A stretch of 64,000 nt of DNA, from positions 1-64,000 of the forward strand of contig NZ_APJI01000008.1 in assembly GCF_000497575.1 (NCBI RefSeq). The letters run 5' to 3'. Shown here piece after piece: positions 28,805 to 35,636 of the stretch. This DNA is from Afipia sp. OHSU_II-C1. GTDB lineage: Bacteria > Pseudomonadota > Alphaproteobacteria > Rhizobiales > Xanthobacteraceae. Every line of letters starts with the position of its first letter. Position 1 is the stretch's first letter. Position numbers and translations under genes: made by a program. The notes below the pieces were generated by a model, which was not told the origin of the DNA, made no database searches, and saw only the letters and a list, made by a program, of their open reading frames with translations.

Positions 28805-29212
28805 TTATTGTCCGGCCTTGGCGAGTTCGACTTCCACCCGCAGCTCGATTTCCGACAGCACCTGGTCAAGTCCGGGGTCGCCGGAGCTGGCCTTGAGGTC
28901 GGCTGCCGCGGTGCGCAAGCGGGCGACGGTGGCCGAATCGAACGAACCGGCCAGCAGGCCGATCTTGAGATCATCGAGGACATCGAGCGCGGTCCGGCCC
29001 CGCGCCACCGATCGGCGGCGGCGCTCCGTGGAATCTTCAACGCCCTGCATCGCCAGCAAGGCATCGATGCCGCTGGTGGCGCGCGGTGCTGCTGCCGGGC
29101 GGGTTTCCGCTGCCGTTCCGATGTCGCCGAGGGAAAAGGCTGTCGAGCTTGAGCGCCGCGCGTTTGCCGTGGGCGACGCCAGGTTGGCTCCATTCGGTCC
29201 GTAGATTCGCAT
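28805..29212 (-). CDS. fliX: flagellar assembly regulator FliX
   Basis: The 135-aa product starts MRIYGPNGANLASPTANARR, the hallmark FliX N-terminus, and ends in the helical LDQVLSEIELRVEVELAK. In Caulobacter FliX is a trans-acting factor coupling completion of early flagellar structures to FlbD and sigma-54 transcription (established). It is transcribed divergently from flgI, whose sigma-54 promoter lies in the shared gap. The longer frame to 29233 is rejected because of the conserved MRIYGPNG start. Confidence 0.93.
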   Translation of the reverse strand: MRIYGPNGANLASPTANARRSSSTAFSLGDIGTAAETRPAAAPRATSGIDALLAMQGVEDSTERRRRSVARGRTALDVLDDLKIGLLAGSFDSATVARLRTAAADLKASSGDPGLDQVLSEIELRVEVELAKAGQ

Positions 29213-29304
29213 CGTGCCTATCTCGCAAGACAACGGGTCGGGACCACCAGCTCTGCTCTTACACCGGTCCGCGGAACCCCCATGCCCAAAGTGGCCATTT
29301 ATGG

Positions 29305-29320
29305 TTAACGGGAAGTAAAC
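29305..29320. promoter_or_regulatory. near-consensus CtrA box between fliX and flgI
   Basis: TTAA (29305-29308), seven bases, then TAAAC: one mismatch from TTAA-N7-TTAAC. It lies 93 bp upstream of the fliX start. fliX is a CtrA target in Caulobacter, so this placement is plausible though unproven. Confidence 0.45.
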
Positions 29321-29433
29321 AACCCGGCAATTTATGCCGGATGCGGCAAGTTCGGCGCTCTGCGCGACAGGGGCTCGCCCAACGCCTTCAATAATTTATC
29401 AATTGGAACAACATCTTACGGATTATCCCGCTC

Positions 29434-29449
29434 TGGCACGGCCCTCGCA
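29434..29449 (+). promoter_or_regulatory. sigma-54 promoter of flgI operon
   Basis: TGGCACGGCCCTCGCA keeps GG-N10-GC and is identical to the flgF site except at one spacer base (G for C). Expected start of transcription is near 29460, about 60 nt before the flgI ATG. Confidence 0.8.
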
Positions 29450-29519
29450 TAGTTAACTGCGGACTAACCTCGTGGGGAGCATGGGGCTGGGCCGCAAAGA
29501 CCTCAGCGGGGAGCAGAGG

Positions 29520-30629
29520 ATGTTTCGGATTTTTCAGGCTGCATGCATGGCGATCGCCCTGCTGTCCGCCTTCAGCGCACCGGCCCAGGCGACGTCGCGG
29601 ATCAAGGATCTCGCGAACATCGAGGGCGTGCGCCAGAACCAGTTGATCGGTTACGGCCTTGTGGTCGGCCTGAACGGCACCGGCGACACGCTTAACAACA
29701 TCCCTTTCACCAAGCAGTCGCTGCAGGCGATGCTTGAGCGCATGGGCGTCAACATTCGCGGCTCCACCATCCGCACCGGCAACGTCGCGGCTGTCATGGT
29801 CACGGGCAACCTGCCCGCTTTCGGCACCCAGGGCACCCGGATGGACGTCACGGTGTCGGCGCTCGGCGATGCCAAGAGCCTTCAGGGCGGCACGCTTCTG
29901 GTCACCCCCCTGCTCGGCGCCGATGGCAACGTCTATGCCGTCGCACAGGGATCGCTGGCGATCGGCGGCTTCTCCGCCGAGGGCGCGGCCGCAAGCATCA
30001 CCAAGGGCGTCCCGACAGTCGGCCGCATCGCCAACGGCGCGATCATCGAGCGCGAAATCGAGTTCGCGCTGAACCGCCTGCCCAACGTCCGCCTTGCCCT
30101 GCGCAACGGCGACTTCACCACCGCCAAGCGCATTGCGGCCGCGGTCAACGACTATCTCGGCACCAAGACCGCCGAACCGGTCGATCCCTCCACCGTGCAG
30201 CTCAGCATTCCGGCGGAATTCAAGGGCAACGTGGTCGCGCTGCTGACCGAGATCGAACAGTTGCAGGTCGAGCCGGATCTCGGCGCCAAGATCATCATCG
30301 ACGAACGCTCCGGCATCATCGTGATGGGCCGTGACGTGCGCGTCGCCACCGTCGCGGTCGCACAGGGCAACCTCACCGTCTCCATTTCGGAAAGCCCGCA
30401 GGTCAGCCAGCCCGCGCCATTCTCGCGCGGACGCACCGTGGTCACACCGAATACACGCGTCGGCGTTCAGGAGGACGGCAAGAAACTCGCCGTGGTGAAG
30501 GACGGCGTCTCGCTGCAACAACTGGTCGACGGCCTCAACGGCCTCGGCATCGGCCCGCGCGACCTGATCGGCATCCTGCAAGCCATCAAGGCTTCGGGCG
30601 CGATCCAGGCCGACATCGAGGTGATGTAA
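29520..30629 (+). CDS. flgI: flagellar P-ring protein FlgI
   Basis: The 369-aa product has a signal peptide (MFRIFQAACMAIALLSAFSAPAQA at 1-24). Then comes the highly conserved RIKDLANIEGVRQNQLIGYG and VVGLNGTGDTLNNIPFTKQS. Near the C-terminus are GVQEDGKKLAVVK and DLIGILQAIKASGAIQADIE. FlgI forms the periplasmic P ring with help from FlgA. The ATG at 29520 is preferred over 29472, which would put extra charged residues before the signal peptide. It overlaps flgJ by 1 bp. Confidence 0.97.
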   Translation: MFRIFQAACMAIALLSAFSAPAQATSRIKDLANIEGVRQNQLIGYGLVVGLNGTGDTLNNIPFTKQSLQAMLERMGVNIRGSTIRTGNVAAVMVTGNLPAFGTQGTRMDVTVSALGDAKSLQGGTLLVTPLLGADGNVYAVAQGSLAIGGFSAEGAAASITKGVPTVGRIANGAIIEREIEFALNRLPNVRLALRNGDFTTAKRIAAAVNDYLGTKTAEPVDPSTVQLSIPAEFKGNVVALLTEIEQLQVEPDLGAKIIIDERSGIIVMGRDVRVATVAVAQGNLTVSISESPQVSQPAPFSRGRTVVTPNTRVGVQEDGKKLAVVKDGVSLQQLVDGLNGLGIGPRDLIGILQAIKASGAIQADIEVM

Positions 30630-30970
30630 TGAGCATCACCCCGACCACCATGCGCGCTCCCGCCACCTTCACGGGCGGCCGTCCCGATCTCGTGCTGCAA
30701 GACGCACTGACGAAGGTCTCGCCGCAGGCACAGGCGAAAGCCAAAACCCAGGCGCAGGATTTCGAGGCGGTGTTTCTCAACTCGATGTTTTCGCAGATGA
30801 TGAGCGGCATCAAGGGCGATGGGCCTTACGGCAACACCCCGGGAACCGGCATCTGGCGCTCGATGATGACCGAGCAGTACTCCAAATCTTTCGCACAGGC
30901 GGGCGGCGTCGGAATTTCCAGCGACGTCTACCGCTCTCTTATTCTTCAGCAGGCCAACCGCGCCAGCTAA
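30629..30970 (+). CDS. flgJ: rod-binding protein FlgJ (short form, no muramidase domain)
   Basis: The 113-aa product matches only the N-terminal rod-binding half of enteric FlgJ: AQDFEAVFLNSMFSQMMSGI followed by GDGPYGNTPGTGIWRSMMTE. The C-terminal peptidoglycan hydrolase domain is absent, as is usual in alphaproteobacteria, where a separate enzyme cuts the wall. It acts as a rod cap or scaffold. Its ATG overlaps the flgI stop (TAATGA). Confidence 0.9.
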   Translation: MSITPTTMRAPATFTGGRPDLVLQDALTKVSPQAQAKAKTQAQDFEAVFLNSMFSQMMSGIKGDGPYGNTPGTGIWRSMMTEQYSKSFAQAGGVGISSDVYRSLILQQANRAS

Positions 30971-30990
30971 CCGCACCGGAAGAGCATCAC

Positions 30991-31473
30991 ATGACCCTCC
31001 AGCAGCAAACTGCCCAAACGCCTTCGGCCGCAGCGACGCCGGCCGAGGCCCGCAAGCTCGCCGAAGGATTGATGCAGATCATGAGCACCCTGCTCGGGAT
31101 CGTGGAGCGGGAGACCGAACTCGTCCGCGCTGGCAACATCCGAGATGCGATGGCGCTCGAAACCGAAAAGAGCGCAGCATCGCGGCAATACACCGAAGCG
31201 ATTTCCAGGCTGGCGCAAAGCCGCGACTATCTCAAGCAAGCGACGCCCGAACTGCTTACGGCGCTGCACCGTCACCACGACACCTTCCGCGCCATGCTGC
31301 AGGTCAATCTCACCGTACTTGCGACGGCTCACGCGGTCTCCGAGGGCATCGTGCGCGGCGTCAACAGCGAAATGCAGCGGAAAAATCTTCCGAACGGCTA
31401 CACCGCCGGCGGACAGCGCGCGACGCCGGGACCGCGTCAGGTGACGCCGCTGTCCGTCAGCCGTTCGCTTTAG
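30991..31473 (+). CDS. FlgN-like flagellar export chaperone
   Basis: The 160-aa all-helical, soluble product has ARKLAEGLMQIMSTLLGIVE followed by RETELVRAGNIRDAMALETE. This is the FlgN pattern of long helices whose C-terminus binds hook-associated proteins. It follows flgJ by 20 bp, matching the flgI-flgJ-flgN arrangement. FlgN escorts FlgK and FlgL to the export gate; both are encoded downstream in this window. The sequence is divergent, so the assignment rests partly on context. Confidence 0.7.
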   Translation: MTLQQQTAQTPSAAATPAEARKLAEGLMQIMSTLLGIVERETELVRAGNIRDAMALETEKSAASRQYTEAISRLAQSRDYLKQATPELLTALHRHHDTFRAMLQVNLTVLATAHAVSEGIVRGVNSEMQRKNLPNGYTAGGQRATPGPRQVTPLSVSRSL

Positions 31474-31506
31474 CCGCAATTTTTAGAGATCTGTCCTCCT
31501 CCGCAC

Positions 31507-31575
31507 CGTCATTGCGAGGAGCCATTCGCGCGTTCACGCGCGTCTTCGACGCGCTATGGCGACGAAGCAATCCAT
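31507..31575. repeat. REP-like element, second copy
   Basis: CGTCATTGCGAGGAGC (31507-31522) is identical to the first 16 bases of the element at 14281, and CGACGAAGCAATCCAT (31560-31575) matches its middle. The intervening sequence forms its own GCGCG-rich stem. It sits in the gap after the FlgN-like gene. Confidence 0.75.
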
Positions 31576-31761
31576 ACCGAATGGAAGAATGACCTGCTTC
31601 GCGTTCAGGCGCGAAGACACGCCTGCACGCATCGCCGCGATGCGAAATGCAGATACTTTGATTCAATTCCCCGCGGGAACATAAGGACCGGATTCATCCG
31701 GTTCCCCTCATAATCGGCATTGGAGGGTTGGGTTTGACTCAAGGGGGAGCCAGAGGCTGCC

Positions 31762-32124
31762 ATGAGTGCGGATTTCAACATCAAACCGGTGGGGGCATCG
31801 GTTGCTGCAACATACGTCGAGCCGGCATCCAACGGTGCGAAGACGGCTGTCCAGACGCAGCTTCCACCCGAGAAGGCCGTCACCGCGCCCGACCCGTCGC
31901 TTCAGGTCCGCAACAACCCGCAGGCGGACAGCGATAGGCTTTCGAAACAGGTGATTATCGATCGCGCTGCCGCCGAAATCGTCTACCGGACCGTCGACAG
32001 CAGAACGAGCCTCGTGGTGCGCCAGTATCCCGACGAAGCGCGGCTGCGCGCACGCGCCTATCTGCGCGCAATGGACATTGCCCGCGAGGACAACATGCGC
32101 CGGAATACGGATCTGAGGGTTTAA
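31762..32124 (+). CDS. FlaG-like protein
   Basis: The 120-aa product has a variable N-terminus (1-65) and a C-terminal segment, EIVYRTVDSRTSLVVRQYPD. This resembles the FlaG core, where a short beta strand pair ends in VVRQIP, followed by a helix (ARLRARAYLRAMD). FlaG proteins influence filament length and are usually encoded near flagellins, as here. The match is short, so confidence is moderate. A GGGGGAGCC lies upstream of the ATG. Confidence 0.6.
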   Translation: MSADFNIKPVGASVAATYVEPASNGAKTAVQTQLPPEKAVTAPDPSLQVRNNPQADSDRLSKQVIIDRAAAEIVYRTVDSRTSLVVRQYPDEARLRARAYLRAMDIAREDNMRRNTDLRV

Positions 32125-32133
32125 CCGCCGAAA

Positions 32134-32499
32134 TCAGCTCTGCTTGGCGTAAGCCGTCTCGAGCGACTGGGCGCCGGTCGCAGGATTTGTCATTACGGTC
32201 TTGATCTGCGCCGTGCCCTGCTTGGTCAGGGTGAACTTCGAGTCGCCAATCCGGAATGAATTATCGCGGATCAGAACTTCCTGATACTTCATCGTGGCGC
32301 CGCTCTGGTAGCGGACCTTGGCGCGGAAGCCGACCACGTTGGAGACCTGGATGCTGAACTGGTCGTTGTTGGCGTATTTGCCCGTCCAGTTGCCCTCGTA
32401 GCTCGCGGCATCGACGGCCACATACGGGCCCTTCGAATAGTTCACGTTGGAACCGACCGCCACGTAGTTCGATTGCAGGATGCTGTAGATATCGGACAT
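32134..32499 (-). CDS. uncharacterised protein, third gene of flbT-flaF operon
   Basis: No family recognised. The 121-aa product starts MSDIYSILQSNYVAVGSNVN and has no signal peptide or membrane segment. Its alternating polar and hydrophobic pattern (FRAKVRYQSGATMKYQEVLI, SKFTLTKQGTAQIKTVM) suggests an all-beta fold with many Asn, Tyr and Ser. It follows flaF by 15 bp on the same strand and so is likely co-transcribed with flbT-flaF. Possible roles are a type III-exported filament accessory or a flagellin-binding factor; neither is shown. Confidence 0.75.
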   Translation of the reverse strand: MSDIYSILQSNYVAVGSNVNYSKGPYVAVDAASYEGNWTGKYANNDQFSIQVSNVVGFRAKVRYQSGATMKYQEVLIRDNSFRIGDSKFTLTKQGTAQIKTVMTNPATGAQSLETAYAKQS

Positions 32500-32514
32500 C
32501 GCCCTGCTCCGGAT

Positions 32515-32883
32515 TTAAGCGCGGCCGGACAGTCCCGCCGCGAGATTGCAGTTGATGTCGATCAGCGGTTTGAGCTTGTCGCGCTGCGGATTGAGTTGCA
32601 GCTCTGCGGTCTGCGTCAGAACGAATGTCCCGATATTGACGATGTTCTGGCGGACTTCGACGGGCTGAAGGTTGTCGTCGCTGGTGACGGCGCTGAGCAG
32701 GATTGCCCAAAGCTTGCGGTTGAACAGCAGCGCGGCTGCGAACTCATCGTCGGTGCGGCCGAGATTGTTCACGATGTCCTGGAGCTTGTTCGCCGCTTTC
32801 AGCAAGGCCTGCGCCTCGATCTCGCGTGGAGATGCAGTCGTTTGTGCAGTACGAGCGTAGGCCTGGGCAGCAGCGTTGGACAT
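32515..32883 (-). CDS. flaF: flagellin regulator FlaF
   Basis: The 122-aa helical product has AYARTAQTTASPREIEAQAL near the start and DEFAAALLFNRKLWAILLSA in the middle, both typical of FlaF. In Caulobacter FlaF is needed for flagellin synthesis and secretion and acts opposite to FlbT (established). It lies 3 bp after flbT and downstream of the flagellin genes on the same strand. Confidence 0.95.
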   Translation of the reverse strand: MSNAAAQAYARTAQTTASPREIEAQALLKAANKLQDIVNNLGRTDDEFAAALLFNRKLWAILLSAVTSDDNLQPVEVRQNIVNIGTFVLTQTAELQLNPQRDKLKPLIDINCNLAAGLSGRA

Positions 32884-32886
32884 CCA

Positions 32887-33267
32887 TTACCTCGACAAGA
32901 GTTCGTCTTCGCGACCTATCAGTTTCCTGATTTCTCTTAGAGCTTTGTAAAGATAACCGCTTAAAATAAGATTACTTGCGTCTTCAATGTGGCCACGGAA
33001 ACTCGGCACTGCTTCAAGCAGATCCTTCACGAAACCGAGATAGAGATCCTGATATTTCGGGATGTCATCTTCGAGATACATCTGCTGAACACAGAGATAG
33101 ATTCTCTTCACCGGCGTATTCGCCGTCTCCGCTGTCAGAATATCCTTCTCGCGCAAGATCGGTGTCTCGCCATCGATCAGAAACGTCGCGCGTGTTTCTG
33201 AGTTGGTGATGACGCTCTTGCCGATAACGATGCGTTCAAACGGCTTGAGTTCGACTCGGAGGGCCAC
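32887..33267 (-). CDS. flbT: flagellin post-transcriptional regulator FlbT (copy 1)
   Basis: The 126-aa product starts MALRVELKPFERIVIGKSVI, followed by the FlbT-typical FLIDGETPILREKDIL and a helical C-terminus (LILSGYLYKALREIRKLIG). In Caulobacter FlbT binds the flagellin mRNA leader and promotes its decay (established). It is directly upstream of flaF. A second paralog lies at 37940 on the other side of the flagellins. Confidence 0.95.
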   Translation of the reverse strand: MALRVELKPFERIVIGKSVITNSETRATFLIDGETPILREKDILTAETANTPVKRIYLCVQQMYLEDDIPKYQDLYLGFVKDLLEAVPSFRGHIEDASNLILSGYLYKALREIRKLIGREDELLSR

Positions 33268-33348
33268 ATTCTGTCTCCCTTGCGCGGCGCGCGGATCGCG
33301 TCGGGCCGGCGTCTGCCCGTTCAGGGCAATACCGGCAATTTACGGCAC

Positions 33349-33379
33349 AAAAAAAGCGGCGAGGATGCCCCCTCGCCGC
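33349..33379 (-). terminator. terminator of flagellin 1
   Basis: GCGGCGAGG (33356-33364) pairs perfectly with CCTCGCCGC (33371-33379). On the minus strand the hairpin is followed by seven T residues. It separates flagellin 1 from flbT. Confidence 0.92.
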
Positions 33380-33406
33380 CTTTCCTGTTTAAGCCTTAGC
33401 TTTCTC

Positions 33407-35389
33407 TTAAGTCCGGAGAAGCTGAAGCACACTCTGCTGCGACTGGTTGGCGAGCGCGAGCGCGGAGACCGCGATCGACTGGCGGGTCGACAGCGCCTGG
33501 CTGTTCGCCGCTTCCTCGTTGGTGTCGGCGATGGTCAGGTTCGTCGAACCGGTCTGCAGCACGTTGATCAGGTTCTTCGAGAAGTCCTGACGGATCTGCA
33601 CGATCGAGAGGTTCGAACCCAGCGTCGACGCCTGCGAGCGCAGGAAGCTGCTCGCGTAGTTCAGCGAGTCGAGCACCTTGTTGGTCGCGACGTTGTCGAT
33701 GAAGTCCGTGCCGGGGGTCAACGCACCGAGTCCGAGACCGGCAGGATCGAGATTGATGCCGGTGATGTTCAGCGTCGACTTGCCGGTTTCGTTGAAGATC
33801 AGCTTGAGCTGGTCGCCGTTGAGCAGGTTCACACCGTTGAACGAAGCGTCCTGCGACGTCGTTTTGATCTGGTTGATGATGTTGTTGTACTGCGAGACCA
33901 GATTGGCGCGCGTCGCCTGCGAGGTCGGATCGAGGATCGGGGCCGCGATGCTCAGGCCGGCGAACACGCCGCCCGGATTGGTCGCCGTGCCGCCCAGCGT
34001 ACCGATTGTCGAGGACGCCGCGTCATTCGCGGTGGTGATGGTGATGGCGCCGTTCGTCGCGATGCTGGCTTGAAGGTTGTTCGACAGCAGCGCGGCGTTC
34101 AACTGGTTGATCGTTGAAACCTGGCCGACGCCTGTACCGAAGGTGATATTGGTCGGAGTGCCGCCGCCGGTCGAGGTGATGGTCAGGGTGGTGCCGTTGA
34201 GACCGCCGCTGCTCGCTGCGCCCGTTCCGCTGTTCGCCGCGATACCGGTCGTGTTGGTCGCCGCGCCTGTCGCTGTCACAGCGCTGGTCGCGACGGTCGA
34301 GGCTGCGCCGGTTGTGCCCGACGTGAACACGAGGTTACCGCCCGTCACGGAAGCAACCGTGCTGCCGACCTGATAGTTGATGATCGAGGCGATGTTCGCG
34401 GCGCTGAGGCTCGCGGCGTTGAGCGTCGTGCCGTTGGCGGTGTTGTAGGTCGCAACGGTTGCCGCGCTGATCGTCACAGGCGATGGCGCGCCGCCGTCAA
34501 CGGTTACGCTGAACGCCAGCGAGTCGGCAGGCACCGCCGGAACCAGAGCCGTGCCGGTGCTGGTGGTGTTGGCAAGGCCGGTCGAGCCGCCCGCCGCCGT
34601 GCTGGTGTAGCCGGAGATGGTGACCTGCGAGGTCGCGCCCGTGGTCGCCGAGGCGATCTGGAGCTGACCGCCGGAAACTGCAACAGGAGAAAGGCCCGTG
34701 GTCGAGCCGTTGACCTGGAAGTCGATGATCTTGGCGACGTCCTGCGCGGTCAGCGCCGAGGCAGTGCCCGTCAACGTGCCGCCGCCGCCAGTGAAGGCGG
34801 TGACCGCGGCCGCGTCTATCGTGACCGCCTGCGAGGCGCCATCCACGTTCAGGGTAAAGCTGACCGCACCGGTGGTGACGTCGAGGGCCGAGAAGCCCGC
34901 GCCGGTGAAGGTCGTAGCCGCGGTCGCCGGAACGGCGGCCGAACCGGTGCCCGAGACGTTGACCGGGGTGAACGCGCCGGCATTGACGGTGCCGGCGGTC
35001 GCCGGGGTCGAGGTGCCGAGAATGTTCGCGCCGTTCGCGCCTGCCGTCGGCGCGGTGGTCACAACGGACTTGGTGTAGCCGACCTGGGTCTGCAGCGCCT
35101 GATTCGCGATCGACTTCGCGGTATCGATCAGTTTCTGCAGCGAGGTGATGCCGGTGTTGGCCGCCTGCAGCACCTGCACACCGTTGCCGATACCGTCGAG
35201 AAGATTGTTGATGTCACTGGCGCGAGCGTCGAGCCCGGCGGCCGTGAAAAAGTTGGTCGGATTATCGAGCGCTGTGTTGACCTTCTTGCCCGTGGCAAGG
35301 CGGGTCTGAGTGGTCGCCAGAAGGTCTGCCGTTGATTGCAGCGACAACAGGTTCTGGCGAACTGACGCCGAAAGAACGATATCGGACAT
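33407..35389 (-). CDS. fliC: flagellin 1 with enlarged repeat-bearing central region
   Basis: The 660-aa product has conserved flagellin D0/D1 ends (about 1-105 and 480-660: MSDIVLSASVRQNLLSLQST, and ALANQSQQSVLQLLR at the end). Between them are three related repeats of about 70-90 aa (near 177-265, 292-376, 400-470). Each has a strand-turn start such as LNVDG..VTI, a helix (AQDVAKIIDFQ; AANIASIINYQ; INQLNAALLS) and a T/S-rich strand. These resemble Flagellin_IN insertions. The start has GGAAGGTACTCAA upstream. It is closely related to the neighbouring flagellin 2. Confidence 0.95.
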   Translation of the reverse strand: MSDIVLSASVRQNLLSLQSTADLLATTQTRLATGKKVNTALDNPTNFFTAAGLDARASDINNLLDGIGNGVQVLQAANTGITSLQKLIDTAKSIANQALQTQVGYTKSVVTTAPTAGANGANILGTSTPATAGTVNAGAFTPVNVSGTGSAAVPATAATTFTGAGFSALDVTTGAVSFTLNVDGASQAVTIDAAAVTAFTGGGGTLTGTASALTAQDVAKIIDFQVNGSTTGLSPVAVSGGQLQIASATTGATSQVTISGYTSTAAGGSTGLANTTSTGTALVPAVPADSLAFSVTVDGGAPSPVTISAATVATYNTANGTTLNAASLSAANIASIINYQVGSTVASVTGGNLVFTSGTTGAASTVATSAVTATGAATNTTGIAANSGTGAASSGGLNGTTLTITSTGGGTPTNITFGTGVGQVSTINQLNAALLSNNLQASIATNGAITITTANDAASSTIGTLGGTATNPGGVFAGLSIAAPILDPTSQATRANLVSQYNNIINQIKTTSQDASFNGVNLLNGDQLKLIFNETGKSTLNITGINLDPAGLGLGALTPGTDFIDNVATNKVLDSLNYASSFLRSQASTLGSNLSIVQIRQDFSKNLINVLQTGSTNLTIADTNEEAANSQALSTRQSIAVSALALANQSQQSVLQLLRT

Positions 35390-35434
35390 TTGAGTACCTT
35401 CCTTGATAAGCCAAGCCGATTACGGAACGGCGCT

Positions 35435-35450
35435 CGCAATTCGACGGCCG
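35435..35450 (-). promoter_or_regulatory. possible sigma-54 promoter of flagellin 1
   Basis: Read on the minus strand, CGGCCGTCGAATTGCG has GG-N10-GC spacing and a perfect TTGC -12 block, but a poor -24 block (CGGCCG for TGGCAC). Predicted start is about 35 nt before the ATG. Weaker than the flgF, flgI and flgE sites. Confidence 0.4.
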
Positions 35451-35490
35451 TCTTTGCGTTAATCTTTAGAAGGCACGATTTAAATTATGG

Positions 35491-35505
35491 TTAAGAGCGG
35501 ATTAA
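35491..35505. promoter_or_regulatory. CtrA-type box upstream of flagellin 1
   Basis: TTAA (35491-35494), GAGCGGA, TTAA (35502-35505): a perfect TTAA-N7-TTAA about 102 bp upstream of the flagellin 1 start. It could recruit CtrA to this flagellin, or be a chance match in an AT-rich leader. Confidence 0.55.
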
Positions 35506-35586
35506 ATTGTTCCCCTAACAAAAGGTAAAGACGCACCAGCGCCCTGCCGATCTGGCCGAATTCAGCGCGAAAATCGCGCAAAAAGA

Positions 35587-35612
35587 AAACGGCGGGGTTT
35601 CCCCCGCCGTTT
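35587..35612 (-). terminator. terminator of flagellin 2
   Basis: AAACGGCGGGG (35587-35597) pairs with CCCCGCCGTTT (35602-35612), loop TTTC. On the minus strand it is followed by TCTTTTTG. It lies between flagellin 2 and flagellin 1, so they are separate transcripts. Confidence 0.92.
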
Positions 35613-35636
35613 CCGTGTCGGTTTTTGCTTCCGCGA

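Larger units (their letters stand above)
29213..29519. other. divergent regulatory region, fliX / flgI
   Basis: This 307-bp gap contains a near-consensus CtrA box and the flgI sigma-54 promoter, both listed separately. The flgI leader (about 60 nt) holds GGGGAGC twice. No gene is seen. Confidence 0.6.

Noticed and set aside
35395-35480. Sigma-28-like TAAA-N16-GCCGTCGA upstream of flagellin 1
   Set aside because: The spacing is one base off and the -10 block departs from GCCGATAA. Whether this lineage uses FliA is uncertain.
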